Below the pieces are notes generated by a model. It was not told the origin of the DNA. It saw only the letters and a list, made by a program, of their open reading frames with translations, and made no database searches. A stretch of DNA of 64,000 nucleotides from Bradyrhizobium lablabi (GTDB lineage: Bacteria; Pseudomonadota; Alphaproteobacteria; Rhizobiales; Xanthobacteraceae). Positions 8,852 through 18,931 of this stretch are shown piece after piece (the stretch's first letter is position 1; every line of letters starts with the position of its first letter). The stretch lies in assembly GCF_018131005.1 (NCBI RefSeq), contig NZ_JAFCJK010000007.1, positions 1 through 64,000 on the forward strand, read 5' to 3'. Both the position numbers and the translations under genes were made by a program.

Positions 8852-10063
8852 CTATGCCACCAGGGGCTTTTGCCGGGCCGACGCCGGCAGGCCAGCGGTC
8901 TTGCGCCGCCAGTTCTCGAGCGACAGCGGCAACTCCGCCGCGGCCTCGACGCGGTTGCGACCACTGCGCTTCGCCTGGTAGAGCGCCGTATCGGCCGATG
9001 CCAGGAGCACTTCGAGCTCGGTTCCGGCGGGCCCGCCGGCTACGCCGATACTGACGGTGGTATCGACCGGCCCCTCCTCGCACACGATGCCGGAGGCCTC
9101 GAACGCCTCCCGCACCCGTTCGGCGACAAGGACGCCCTCCTCCAGCGGACAGGGCAAAAGTGCTGCGAATTCCTCGCCGCCGATGCGACCGGAAAGATCG
9201 CTGATGCGGAGATTACTGACCACCACGGTGGCGAACAGTTTCAAGATTTCGTCGCCGGCAGGATGGCCGAAGCGATCATTGATCGATTTGAAGTGGTCGA
9301 TGTCGAAAATCATCACCGTGACCGGACGGCCGGCATTGGCCTCGCGCTCGATCACCCGCGTGCAGGCTTCGGTGAAGCCCCGGCGGTTGAGCATGCCGCT
9401 CAGCGGATCGACCGAGGCGGCGGTCTTGTGCACCGCCACCGCGCGGTCCGAGACCATCATGAAAATCACGAACACGGTCCCGATCGCGTACAACACAAGC
9501 TCGATGGAGAACATTTTGACCCAGAGGCTGGTCGCAAAGTGCTCGTCATGGGGCCGCACGATGTCGCCGATCAGGATCGGCAGCATCAGCACGCAGCCGT
9601 GCACCACCGGCACGACGATCGCAGGCCAACGCCTCTGCATCGAGCGACGCCGCTCGTTCCACAATTCCGCGGCTGTCAACGCGGCATAGATCGCGACGAC
9701 CGCCGCGCCGATCGTCAGACGCATCGCGGGATTCTGCACCATCGTAACGGCGACGATCCAGGCGGCCGGTCCGAGCATGAGGCCCAGCAGATTGGGCTTG
9801 CGGCCGTGGAAAACACGAGAGGCGTTCCAGACTATCCCGCAGGCGGCAAAGGCGACCGCGTTCAACGCCAGCAGCAGGGGCGCGCCGAGCGCAGAGCCCC
9901 CGACCGTCCAGAGCGCGACCGAGGCTGCGCCCAGCAGATAGGCGCTGCCCCACCATTTCAACGCGGGGATGTTCTCCTGCTTGCCGAAGAACATCAGCAT
10001 GGCGCCGAGCATGCCCGCAACCATGGTAGCGAACAAATAAAGTGTCGACGTGTCGAACGACAT
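8852..10063 (-). CDS. membrane-anchored GGDEF diguanylate cyclase
   Basis: Makes cyclic di-GMP from two GTP. The first ~220 residues hold six or more hydrophobic helices of an unclassified sensor region. A GGDEF domain follows with the active-site motif GRIGGEEFAALLP. The inhibitory I-site RISD lies exactly five residues before GGEEF, so product inhibition is likely. There is no EAL or HD-GYP domain. The ATG at 10063 (MSFDTSTLYLF) places the first helix at the N-terminus; an upstream ATG at 10105 would add 14 residues. Expected length 403 aa. Confidence 0.93.
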   Translation of the reverse strand: MSFDTSTLYLFATMVAGMLGAMLMFFGKQENIPALKWWGSAYLLGAASVALWTVGGSALGAPLLLALNAVAFAACGIVWNASRVFHGRKPNLLGLMLGPAAWIVAVTMVQNPAMRLTIGAAVVAIYAALTAAELWNERRRSMQRRWPAIVVPVVHGCVLMLPILIGDIVRPHDEHFATSLWVKMFSIELVLYAIGTVFVIFMMVSDRAVAVHKTAASVDPLSGMLNRRGFTEACTRVIEREANAGRPVTVMIFDIDHFKSINDRFGHPAGDEILKLFATVVVSNLRISDLSGRIGGEEFAALLPCPLEEGVLVAERVREAFEASGIVCEEGPVDTTVSIGVAGGPAGTELEVLLASADTALYQAKRSGRNRVEAAAELPLSLENWRRKTAGLPASARQKPLVA

Positions 10064-10226
10064 GAGATTACCCCAGCCAATATAATCTATACTTCGCAGG
10101 CGCATTTTTATGTGATGCTGCGCTACCGCGAGATTGACACGCTAGGGACCGCGGGTTCCAATTCCGTTTGCACGCATCCGCAAGTTTTCGCGAAAAACTG
10201 CGTTAATTCAGTTCTAAAGTCACAGC

Positions 10227-10254
10227 AAAAAGGGCGCTTCTCAGCGCCCTCTTT
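10227..10254 (-). terminator. intrinsic terminator after rpsI
   Basis: AGGGCGCT (10231-10238) and AGCGCCCT (10243-10250) form a perfect 8-bp stem with a 4-nt loop. On the minus strand a TTTT run follows. The plus side is also T-rich, so it may work in both directions. Confidence 0.8.
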
Positions 10255-10297
10255 AGTTTCGGATTTGTCGCAATTGCAGCGAATTTGATCGCAGCGA

Positions 10298-10774
10298 TTA
10301 GCGCTTCGAGAACTGGAACGACTTGCGCGCCTTTGCCTTGCCGTACTTCTTGCGCTCGACCGAGCGCGAGTCCCGGGTGAGGAAGCCGCCCTTCTTGAGG
10401 ACGCTGCGCAACTCGGGCTCGAAATTCGTCAACGCCTTCGAAATGCCGTGACGAACCGCACCGGCCTGGCCCGAAAGGCCGCCACCGGCAACGGTGCAGA
10501 TCACGTCGTACTGGCCGTTGCGCGCGGCTGCGACCAGCGGCTGCTGGATCATCATGCGCAGAACCGGACGGGCGAAGTAGACTTCGAACTCGCGGGTGTT
10601 GACCGAGATCTTGCCCGAGCCGGGCTTGACCCAGACGCGGGCGACCGCATCCTTGCGCTTGCCGGTCGCGTAGGCGCGGCCGTACTTGTCGGTCTTCTTG
10701 ACGTATTTCGGCGCCTCGGGAGCGGCCGGTTTCAGCTGCGCGAGCTGGTCGAGGGACTGCATGGTATCGGACAT
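10298..10774 (-). CDS. rpsI: 30S ribosomal protein S9
   Basis: 158 aa, with the conserved core YATGKRKDAVARVWVKPGSG and the C-terminal KARKSFQFSKR tail that reaches the tRNA in the P site. An alphaproteobacterial N-terminal extension of about 25 residues precedes the core. Its start codon overlaps the rplM stop by one base (TAATG), so the two are translationally coupled. Confidence 0.97.
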   Translation of the reverse strand: MSDTMQSLDQLAQLKPAAPEAPKYVKKTDKYGRAYATGKRKDAVARVWVKPGSGKISVNTREFEVYFARPVLRMMIQQPLVAAARNGQYDVICTVAGGGLSGQAGAVRHGISKALTNFEPELRSVLKKGGFLTRDSRSVERKKYGKAKARKSFQFSKR

Positions 10775-11238
10775 TACGCGGCCCTCATGTTCTTGCGGTT
10801 CATCGCGGCGATATCGACCTTTTCGGGGTTCTGGGCTTCATGCGGGTGCTCGTTGCCGGGATAGACCCGCAGATTGCCCATCTGCTTGCGGCCGAGCGGC
10901 CCGCGCGGAATCATGCGCTCGATTGCCTTCTCGACGACGCGCTCGGGGAAGCGTCCCTCGAGGATATCCTTCGCGGTGCGCTCCTTGATACCGCCGATGA
11001 AGCCGGTGTGCTTGTGGTAGACCTTGTTCTCGCGCTTGCGACCGGTCAGCACCACATGTGCGGCGTTGATGATGATGACGTTGTCCCCGCAATCGACGTG
11101 CGGAGTGTAGGTGGGCAGGTGTTTGCCGCGCAGACGCATCGCAACGAGGGTAGCGAGACGACCGACAACCAGACCCTTGGCGTCGATCAGCACCCACTTC
11201 TTCGTCACTTCGGCGGGCTTGGCCGAGAACGTGCTCAT
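10774..11238 (-). CDS. rplM: 50S ribosomal protein L13
   Basis: 154 aa, beginning MSTFSAKPAEVTKKWVLIDA and containing the diagnostic VGRLATLVAMRLRGKHLPTYTPH and GGIKERTAKDILEGRFPERVVEKA. First gene of the rplM-rpsI operon. Confidence 0.97.
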   Translation of the reverse strand: MSTFSAKPAEVTKKWVLIDAKGLVVGRLATLVAMRLRGKHLPTYTPHVDCGDNVIIINAAHVVLTGRKRENKVYHKHTGFIGGIKERTAKDILEGRFPERVVEKAIERMIPRGPLGRKQMGNLRVYPGNEHPHEAQNPEKVDIAAMNRKNMRAA

Positions 11239-11390
11239 GTGTGAATCCGTGAAATGAAAATCGGCGCCGCGTGCGCCGAACTGAGCGGCTTTCTAGAGAA
11301 GCGGGCGCCGTACGTCAACGCCCGAACACATCAATTACATGAGCCAAAACAATATCTTAAAATTAAGGTGTTATAATACCAGAAAAAAGC

Positions 11391-11819
11391 CTATTGATTC
11401 GGAATGGAATAGGTCGCTGTGACATGAGCGATCGGGTCGGGCGACGGGCTGGACAGCAGGGTGACCTCGCCCACTGCAAGCCGCTTGCCGAGCTTGAGCA
11501 GCCTGGCGGCCGCGAGCACGTCCTGCCCCGACCGGCCCTTGCGCAGGAAATTGATGTTGAGATTGGTTGTCACGGCAAGGCCGACCGGCCCGATCGCCGA
11601 TAGCAGCACCACGTACATCGCGCAGTCGGCCAGCGCCATCAGCGTTGGCCCCGACACCGTGCCCCCCGGACGCAGCATGCGCTCGTTGTAGCGTTGGCGA
11701 ACCAGACAGGTTTCGCCGTCGGCGCTTTCGATCTTGACGTCGTCGCCGCTGAAGACTTGCGGAAATTCCCTGCGAAGGAACTCCTCCAGCTCAGCCACGC
11801 TCATTTTCGCCGTCGCCAT
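11391..11819 (-). CDS. PaaI-family hotdog thioesterase
   Basis: 142-aa single hotdog-fold protein expected to hydrolyse acyl-CoA thioesters. The motif RPGGTVSGPTLMALADCAMY (about 50-70) carries the helix and acidic residue typical of PaaI/YbgC relatives, followed by TTNLNINFLRKGRSG. It is divergent from the enoyl-CoA hydratase-like gene (71-bp gap), which suggests a shared acyl-CoA role. Confidence 0.85.
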   Translation of the reverse strand: MATAKMSVAELEEFLRREFPQVFSGDDVKIESADGETCLVRQRYNERMLRPGGTVSGPTLMALADCAMYVVLLSAIGPVGLAVTTNLNINFLRKGRSGQDVLAAARLLKLGKRLAVGEVTLLSSPSPDPIAHVTATYSIPNQ

Positions 11820-11890
11820 CCCGTCCCTGCCCTCGCTTCAGCCTGCCTGTTACATTAAATTGTCTGCAGAGACCTAACGGAAAACTGGTA

Positions 11891-12712
11891 ATGCCCCAAG
11901 CCGCCCGCACCGCCGCACCACAGCCGTCAATTCTCCTGCGCGAACAGATCGGCAGCATTGCCGTGCTCACGCTCAACCGTCCTGATGCGCGCAACAGCCT
12001 TTCCGAGGACCTGATCGGGGCGTTGCATGGCGCGCTGAAAGAGATCCATGTCGACAAGAGCATCCGAGGCGTCGTGATCGCAGCGAGCGGTCCGGCCTTC
12101 TCCGCCGGCCACGACATGAAGGAGCTGACCGCGCGCCGCAGCGATCCCGATCGCGGGCGCGCCTACTTTTCCCAGATCATGACCGCATGCAGCGCCATGA
12201 TGCAGGCTATCGTGCATCTGCCGAAGCCGGTGGTCGCGGCCGTCCAGGGCGTCGCGACGGCCGCGGGCTGCCAGCTCGTCGCAAGCTGCGACCTGGCGGT
12301 CGCCTCTGAGGCTGCGAGCTTCGCGACACCGGGCGTCGATATCGGCCTGTTCTGCTCGACGCCGATGGTGGCACTGTCGCGCAACGTGCCGCGCAAGCAG
12401 GCGATGGAGATGCTGCTCACCGGTGAGCCGATTATGGCCGCAACGGCGAAGGATATCGGCCTGATCAACCGCGTGGTCCCGGCGGGCACCGAGCGTGACG
12501 CCGCAATTGTGCTTGCGCAAAAGGTCGCGCTGAAATCGGCCTATACCGTGAAGCTCGGCAAGGAAGCGTTCTACCGCCAGGCAGAAATGACCCTCGCCGA
12601 GGCCTACCGCTATGCGGCCGACGTAATGACCGAGAACATGATGGCGCGCGATGCCGAAGAAGGCATCGGTGCCTTCATCGACAAGCGGGAGCCGAAGTGG
12701 CAGGACAAGTGA
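11891..12712 (+). CDS. enoyl-CoA hydratase/isomerase family protein (ECHDC3-like)
   Basis: 273-aa crotonase-fold protein. The CoA/oxyanion motifs are visible: SGPAFSAGHDMKEL and the GVATAAGCQLVASCDLAVAS helix. Both glutamates that catalyse hydration in classic crotonase appear replaced: the CEL position reads CQL, and the PE position in the next loop reads PG (FATPGVDIGLF). This is usual in the ECHDC3 branch, so a reaction other than simple hydration, or none, is likely. Confidence 0.88.
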   Translation: MPQAARTAAPQPSILLREQIGSIAVLTLNRPDARNSLSEDLIGALHGALKEIHVDKSIRGVVIAASGPAFSAGHDMKELTARRSDPDRGRAYFSQIMTACSAMMQAIVHLPKPVVAAVQGVATAAGCQLVASCDLAVASEAASFATPGVDIGLFCSTPMVALSRNVPRKQAMEMLLTGEPIMAATAKDIGLINRVVPAGTERDAAIVLAQKVALKSAYTVKLGKEAFYRQAEMTLAEAYRYAADVMTENMMARDAEEGIGAFIDKREPKWQDK

Positions 12713-12720
12713 CTCTGTCG

Positions 12721-12790
12721 TTGCGAAGCGGAGCGACACATTCCATCGCGTCACAAGGAAGGATGGCTTGCATCGTTTCGCTCTTCGCAA
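12721..12790. repeat. REP-like palindrome
   Basis: TTGCGAAG at 12721 pairs with CTTCGCAA at 12783-12790, with further imperfect pairing of GGAGCGA and TCGTTTCGCT inside. It resembles the better-preserved copy at 31564-31648. It lies between two co-directional genes. Confidence 0.65.
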
Positions 12791-12812
12791 TGCTCAATGA
12801 AAAAGACGAGTG

Positions 12813-13397
12813 ATGAACCACGACGCCTACGACGACAACTACATCCGCAGCATCCTCAACAACGTCAAATCGATCGCGATGGTCGGCGCTTCGCCGGTCA
12901 ACGTGCGCCCGAGCTATTTCGCGTTCAAATATCTGGCGCAGCGCGGCTACGACATGATTCCGGTCAATCCCGGCCATGTCGGCAAGACTCTGATGGGCAA
13001 ACCCTTCGTGGCATCGCTCGCCGATATCGGCCGTCCGATCGACATGGTCGATATCTTTCGCAATTCGAGCCACATCATGCCTGTGGTGGACGAGGCGCTG
13101 GCGTTGACACCGCCGCCAAAGGTGATCTGGATGCAGCTCGGCGCGCGCGATGATGCGGCGGCGGAAAAAGCAGAGGCGGCAGGCCTGAAGGTCGTGATGA
13201 ACCGCTGCCCGAAGATCGAATATGGCCGCCTGTCGTCGGAGATTTCATGGATGGGCGTGAATTCGCGCACCCTCAGTTCGAAACGCGCGCCGATCCCGAC
13301 ACAGGGCATGCGGCTGTCACTCAATCGCACGAGCCTTGGAGGCGGGCAGACCGCCGCATCCGACCGCGCCGCAAAGAACAAGAGCGAGACGAGCTGA
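12813..13397 (+). CDS. CoA-binding domain protein (YccU-like)
   Basis: 194-aa Rossmann-fold protein of the CoA-binding family. SIAMVGASPVNVRPSYFAFK is the nucleotide-binding loop, GYDMIPVNPG the second strand, and PPPKVIWMQLGARDDAAAEK the CoA-contact region. The C-terminus KIEYGRLSSEISWMGVNS is typical of rhizobial members. The ATG at 12813 is preferred to the GTG immediately before it. Often found beside sulfur amino-acid genes, as here with the sulfhydrylase downstream. Confidence 0.85.
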   Translation: MNHDAYDDNYIRSILNNVKSIAMVGASPVNVRPSYFAFKYLAQRGYDMIPVNPGHVGKTLMGKPFVASLADIGRPIDMVDIFRNSSHIMPVVDEALALTPPPKVIWMQLGARDDAAAEKAEAAGLKVVMNRCPKIEYGRLSSEISWMGVNSRTLSSKRAPIPTQGMRLSLNRTSLGGGQTAASDRAAKNKSETS

Positions 13398-13546
13398 CGC
13401 GAGCGCGCAATAATTGCTTTGGTCGAGCGGTATAGCGAAGCACGCCAGTTTCAAAAAGCGCGCCCGCTTGCCAACCTGGCTTGACGCCGGGCGCCGCGAT
13501 CATCAGCATGCCGCGCGTTTTCGACAAAGCAGAACAGGATGCAATA

Positions 13547-14827
13547 ATGACCGATCGTCTTCCGGGATTTGCCACCCTTGCCGTCCACGCCGGGGCACAG
13601 CCTGATCCCACCACCGGCGCGCGGGCGACGCCGATCTACCAGACGACCTCATTCGTGTTCAACGATGCCGACCATGCAGCTTCGCTGTTCGGCCTGCAGG
13701 CCTTCGGCAACATCTACACGCGCATCGGCAATCCGACCAACGCGGTACTCGAGGAGCGCGTCGCCGCACTCGAAGGCGGGACGGCCGCGCTAGCGGTCGC
13801 CTCCGGCCACGCAGCCCAGCTCGTGGTGCTGCAGCAATTATTGCGGCCCGGCGACGAGATCATCGCGGCGCGCAAGCTCTATGGCGGTTCGATCAACCAG
13901 TTCACCCACGCCTTCAAGGCCTTTGGCTGGAACGTCGCGTGGGCCGATCCCGACGAGATCTCGACCTTCGAGCGCGCGGTAACGCCGCATACCAAGGCGA
14001 TCTTCATCGAGTCGATCGCCAATCCGGCCGGCAGCATTACCGATATCGAGGCGATCGCGGCGGTCGCGCGCAAGGCCGGCGTGCCGTTGATCGTCGACAA
14101 CACGTTGGCGACGCCCTATCTGATCAAGCCGATCGACCACGGCGCCGACATCGTCGTCCACTCGCTGACGAAATTCCTCGGCGGCCACGGCAACTCGCTC
14201 GGCGGCATCATCGTGGATGCCGGCACCTTCGACTGGTCGAGGGACAACAAATATCCGATGCTGAGCGAGCCGCGCCCGGAATATCATGGCATCAAGATCC
14301 AGGAAACCTTTGGCAATTTCGCCTTCGCCATCGCCTGCCGCGTGCTCGGCCTGCGCGATCTCGGGCCCGCGCTGTCGCCGTTCAACGCCTTCATGATCCT
14401 GACCGGCATCGAGACGCTGCCGCTGCGCATGCAGAAGCACTGCGACAACGCCAAGGCGATCGCGGAATTCCTGGCCGGCCACCCGGCGGTATCGGCGGTG
14501 AACTACCCCGGTCTTCCCGGCGACCGGTACAACAACTTGCAGCGCAAATATGCTCCGAAGGGCGCCGGTGCGGTGTTCACCTTCAGCCTCAAGGGCGGCT
14601 ATGACGCAGGCGTCAACCTGGTGTCGAACCTGAAACTGTTCTCGCATCTCGCCAATGTCGGCGACACCCGCTCGCTCGTGATCCACCCGGCTTCCACCAC
14701 CCACAGCCAGCTCGACGACGACGCCAAGGTAAGGTCGGGCGCGGGGCCTGACGTGGTCCGGCTCTCGATCGGGATCGAGGACAAGGAAGACCTGATCGCC
14801 GACCTCGAGCAGGCGCTCGACGCCTGA
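13547..14827 (+). CDS. metY: O-acetylhomoserine sulfhydrylase (aminocarboxypropyltransferase)
   Basis: PLP enzyme of the Cys/Met metabolism family, 426 aa, which replaces the acetyl group of O-acetylhomoserine with sulfide or methanethiol. ATPIYQTTSFVF, YTRIGNPTNAVLEERVAALE and the PLP-lysine motif HSLTKFLGGHGNSLGG are all present. SQLDDD near the C-terminus and the length (longer than MetB or MetZ, which are about 390 aa) favour MetY. The ATG at 13547 places LPGFATLAVHAGAQ at the N-terminus as in relatives; the open frame runs 22 codons farther upstream. Confidence 0.9.
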   Translation: MTDRLPGFATLAVHAGAQPDPTTGARATPIYQTTSFVFNDADHAASLFGLQAFGNIYTRIGNPTNAVLEERVAALEGGTAALAVASGHAAQLVVLQQLLRPGDEIIAARKLYGGSINQFTHAFKAFGWNVAWADPDEISTFERAVTPHTKAIFIESIANPAGSITDIEAIAAVARKAGVPLIVDNTLATPYLIKPIDHGADIVVHSLTKFLGGHGNSLGGIIVDAGTFDWSRDNKYPMLSEPRPEYHGIKIQETFGNFAFAIACRVLGLRDLGPALSPFNAFMILTGIETLPLRMQKHCDNAKAIAEFLAGHPAVSAVNYPGLPGDRYNNLQRKYAPKGAGAVFTFSLKGGYDAGVNLVSNLKLFSHLANVGDTRSLVIHPASTTHSQLDDDAKVRSGAGPDVVRLSIGIEDKEDLIADLEQALDA

Positions 14828-14951
14828 TCATTAACCGTCCGGGGTGCCGCACCGCCCCGGACACTTTGCCCGATGCGACGAGCCTCTCGTTAACGCTCAT
14901 TCCGGCATAAAGTGGCATTGATTGGGCTCCGGATGATTCGGGAGAGCATTG

Positions 14952-15356
14952 ATGCTACGCTGGACAATAGCACTGGCGATCGCGCTGCTCGCGCTTTCGC
15001 CTGCCGAGGCCGCCGACGGCCCTGCCGCCGGCAAGCGCGCCGCGTATCGCGCTGCCCGACAGCTTCCGCCGGGCCTTCCCCGTCCCCACTACGCCTACCG
15101 CACGACGGTCGCCCCTGCCTATGTCAGGCCCGGACGCCAGCTTGTTGTCTTCGTTGAGCCCGAAGTAATACCGCTGAACGCTGTCCCCTACATCCCGATC
15201 GTGCCTCGCACGCCGTGGCTGCCGGGTTCGGCGACGCTGCCCGGCTATTACGGCACGACCCATTCCTACATTTATGACGGTCCGTATTACGGTGGCGCCT
15301 ACGTGACCTACTGGGATCGCCTGCCGTATGCCTGCGGCGTCTACGGCTACTGCTAG
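14952..15356 (+). CDS. secreted Tyr/Pro-rich hypothetical protein
   Basis: 134 aa. The start at 14952 follows GGAGAG and is followed by a clear Sec signal (LRWTIALAIALLALSPAEAA). The mature part is rich in Pro, Tyr and Gly (ATLPGYYGTTHSYIYDGPYY) and ends with two cysteines (YACGVYGYC). Small secreted proteins of this composition are common in Bradyrhizobium, with no known function. It probably resides in the periplasm or on the surface. Confidence 0.7.
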   Translation: MLRWTIALAIALLALSPAEAADGPAAGKRAAYRAARQLPPGLPRPHYAYRTTVAPAYVRPGRQLVVFVEPEVIPLNAVPYIPIVPRTPWLPGSATLPGYYGTTHSYIYDGPYYGGAYVTYWDRLPYACGVYGYC

Positions 15357-15370
15357 CGCGGACCGAGCGC

Positions 15371-16327
15371 GTGGCCAGATCGGCGCAGAAAAGCAGCGCA
15401 TCTAATTCCGGGAACGCGATCACCGCCGATCTCGTCGCAGTGCTGGTGGCCGTCGCAGACGGCGAGCCGAAGATCATGACGATTGGCGGCGGCACGGCGC
15501 TGCCAAGTGGCCCGTTCGAGTTCGCCCACCGCTCGCTGCAAACCGGCCTCAGAGCATGGGTCGAGGCGCAGACCGGGCATCCGCTCGGCTATGTCGAGCA
15601 ACTCTACACCTTCGCCGATCGCGGCCGCGCCGGCGACGTCAAGGCGCCGCACACCATCTCGATCAGCTATCTCGGCTTGACCCGCGAGGACCGGGTCGGC
15701 GAAGGTTTCGAGGCGCATTGGTCCGGCTGGTACGGCTATTTCCCCTGGGAAGACCATCGCGCCGGCGTGCCGCCCATGCTCGCCAAGGTGTTGACGCCGC
15801 GGCTCAAGGCCTGGGCGAAGTCGGCGCCGTCACCGACGTTGCAGCGCGAGCGCTGGCAGCGCTGCGCGATCAATTTCGGTCTCGACGGCCGCGCCTGGAA
15901 CGAGGAGTTGGTGCTGCAGCGCTACGAGACGCTTTACGAAGCCTCGCTCGTTCCGGAAGCCGTTCGCGACAACGGCCTCACAGCCTCGGTCGTGCCGGGA
16001 ACGCCGATGACGTCGGATCATCGCCGCATCCTCGCCACCGGCATCGCGCGGCTGCGCGCCAAGATCAAATACCGGCCGGTGGTTTTCGAGCTGATGCCGG
16101 CCGAGTTCACCCTGCTGCAACTGCAACGCAGTGTCGAGGCGCTCGCAGGCCGGCTGGTTCACAAGCAAAATTTCCGCCGGCTCATCGAGCAGCAGGAACT
16201 CGTTGAAGAGACTGGCGCAATCGCCACCGAGGCGGTCGGGCGCCCGGCCAAGCTGTTCCGCTTCCGCCACGCCGTCCTGGCCGAACGGGCCGTCGCCGGC
16301 ACCAAGCTCCCGCTCTCGCGTACTTGA
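15371..16327 (+). CDS. nadQ: NrtR/NadQ-type NUDIX-like transcriptional regulator of NAD synthesis
   Basis: 318 aa. The N-terminal half is a degenerate NUDIX-like domain (GYVEQLYTFADRGRAGD and ISISYLGLTRED are typical of NrtR relatives) that would sense a pyridine nucleotide product. The C-terminal ~80 residues form a winged helix (MPAEFTLLQLQRSVEAL, HKQNFRRLIEQQELVEETG, GRPAKLFRFR). It sits immediately upstream of nadA-nadB-nadC, and two palindromic operators lie between it and nadA. The start is a GTG with a poor ribosome site, so the N-terminus is uncertain. The assignment to NAD control combines domain pattern with context. Confidence 0.82.
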   Translation: MARSAQKSSASNSGNAITADLVAVLVAVADGEPKIMTIGGGTALPSGPFEFAHRSLQTGLRAWVEAQTGHPLGYVEQLYTFADRGRAGDVKAPHTISISYLGLTREDRVGEGFEAHWSGWYGYFPWEDHRAGVPPMLAKVLTPRLKAWAKSAPSPTLQRERWQRCAINFGLDGRAWNEELVLQRYETLYEASLVPEAVRDNGLTASVVPGTPMTSDHRRILATGIARLRAKIKYRPVVFELMPAEFTLLQLQRSVEALAGRLVHKQNFRRLIEQQELVEETGAIATEAVGRPAKLFRFRHAVLAERAVAGTKLPLSRT

Positions 16328-16349
16328 ACTCGCGCGCACTTGACAGACT

Positions 16350-16370
16350 TTATGCTCAGGATAAGTATAA
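16350..16370 (+). promoter_or_regulatory. NAD-regulator operator 1 upstream of nadA
   Basis: TTATGCTC-N5-AAGTATAA, a near-perfect dyad (the second arm is the complement of TTATACTT). It is the upper of two copies spaced 27 bp apart, placing both on nearly the same face of the helix. Its position fits a repressor covering the promoter. Confidence 0.75.
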
Positions 16371-16376
16371 GCCATC

Positions 16377-16397
16377 TTATGCTCACGGAGAGTATAA
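16377..16397 (+). promoter_or_regulatory. NAD-regulator operator 2 abutting the nadA start codon
   Basis: TTATGCTC-N5-GAGTATAA, with only one arm mismatch (TTATGCTC against TTATACTC). It ends at the base before the nadA ATG and contains the GGAG ribosome-binding site, so bound repressor would block transcription and occlude the leader. Confidence 0.8.
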
Positions 16398-17380
<983 letters not shown>

Positions 17381-17384
<4 letters not shown>

Positions 17385-18931
17385 GCACGAATATCTCCGA
17401 TCTGACCGGCCTGCCGGTAATCATCGGCGGCGGCGCCGCTGGACTGATGACCGCGCTCTATCTTGCCCCCGAGCCGGTCGTTCTGCTGTCGAAATCGCCA
17501 TTGGGTGCGGAAGCCTCCAGCATGTGGGCGCAGGGCGGGTTTGCCGCTGCCGTCGGCGAGGATGACACCCCGGCCTTGCATCTTGCCGACACGATAGGCG
17601 CTGGCGCCGGGTTGTGCGACGAAGCTGCCGCCAGCCGGATCGTGCAGGAGGCTCCGAACGCCATCGAGCATCTTGCGAGCCTCGGCGTCGCCTTCGACCG
17701 CCGAGCGGATGGCGGCTGGCGTCTTGGGCTCGAGGCCGCGCACAGCCGGCATCGCATCGTGCATGCGACCGGCGACGGCACCGGCCGCGAGATCATGCGC
17801 GCCCTGATCGCGGCGGTCCGTCGCACACCATCGATCATCCTGCGGGAAGGCGTCGAGGCGCGCAGACTTCTCGTCGAGGACAACGCCATTACCGGTGTTC
17901 TGGCCGCAACCGACCGCGGCGCGCTTCCGATCGCAACCAACCGTGTCGTGATTGCAACGGGCGGCATCGGTGGATTGTTCGCCGACAGCACCAATCCGAG
18001 CGGATGTTTTGGCCAGGGACTTGCGCTTGCGGCGCGTGCGGGCGCGAGGCTCTCCGATCTCGAGTTCATCCAGTTTCATCCGACAGCCTTCGATGGGCCG
18101 TCGCGGCCGATGCCGCTCCTGACCGAGGCCATTCGCGGCGACGGCGCCGTGCTGATCGACGAAACCGGATACCGTTTCATGGCAGATCAGCCTGGTGCGG
18201 AACTCGCCGCGCGCGACATCGTCGCTCGGGCCGTATGGCGCCATCGCAGCGCGGGGCATCGGACGTTCCTCGACGCGCGGCAACATCCGGGGCCGCAGTT
18301 CGAGCGGCGCTATCCCGTGATCAGCGCGTTCTGCAAGATGGCCGGCATCGATCCTGTCAGTGATCCGATCCCGGTCCGGCCCGCGGTGCACTACCACATG
18401 GGCGGCATCGCCGTTGACGGCCACGGGCGCAGCACAGTGCATGGCCTCTGGGCCTGCGGCGAAGCCGCGCGGACTGGCCTCCATGGCGCCAACCGACTCG
18501 CCAGCAATTCGCTGATGGAGGCGATCGTCTGCGCGCGCTGGGTCGCGGACAGCATTGGCGGTGCGGGCGCGGGTGTGCAGCCGACGTCGCGCGCCGATGC
18601 GGCTCCGCTGGCCGCCGATCCTTCTGCCGTGCGGCCGATCCTGACGCAGGGGCTCGGCGTGCTGCGCCACCACAACGGCATCGAACGCGCGATCCGCAGC
18701 CTCCATCCGCTCGCCCGCGGCGAGGGCCCGGCATCGGATCCCGCACTGGTCGGATTGATGATCGCTGTCGCAGCCCACCAGCGCAATGAAAGTCGCGGCG
18801 GCCACTTCCGCAGCGATTTCCCGGAGAGCCTTCCCTTGGCTACCGCGTCGTCGCTGTCGCTCGCGGAGACGTTCGGCGCCGCGCGCGAGATCCTCGAATC
18901 CACGCTATCGGCTCGGAGTGCCCGGTCATGA
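17381..18931 (+). CDS. nadB: L-aspartate oxidase
   Basis: Flavoenzyme oxidising L-aspartate to iminoaspartate for NadA, 516 aa. Features are the FAD-binding GGGAAGLMTAL at about 18-28, SSMWAQGGFAAAVGEDDTP, the active-site region EFIQFHPTAF, and HYHMGGIAVDGHGRSTVHGLWACGEAA (in part). Starts within ATGA of nadA and ends within ATGA of nadC, indicating coupled translation. Confidence 0.96.

Noticed and set aside
8837..10288. 483-aa plus-strand frame across the GGDEF gene
   Set aside because: Antisense shadow; the minus frame has a clear cyclase domain.
13398..13546. SAM-II riboswitch before metY
   Set aside because: A SAM-responsive leader would be plausible in this lineage, but I could not find the conserved pseudoknot sequences.
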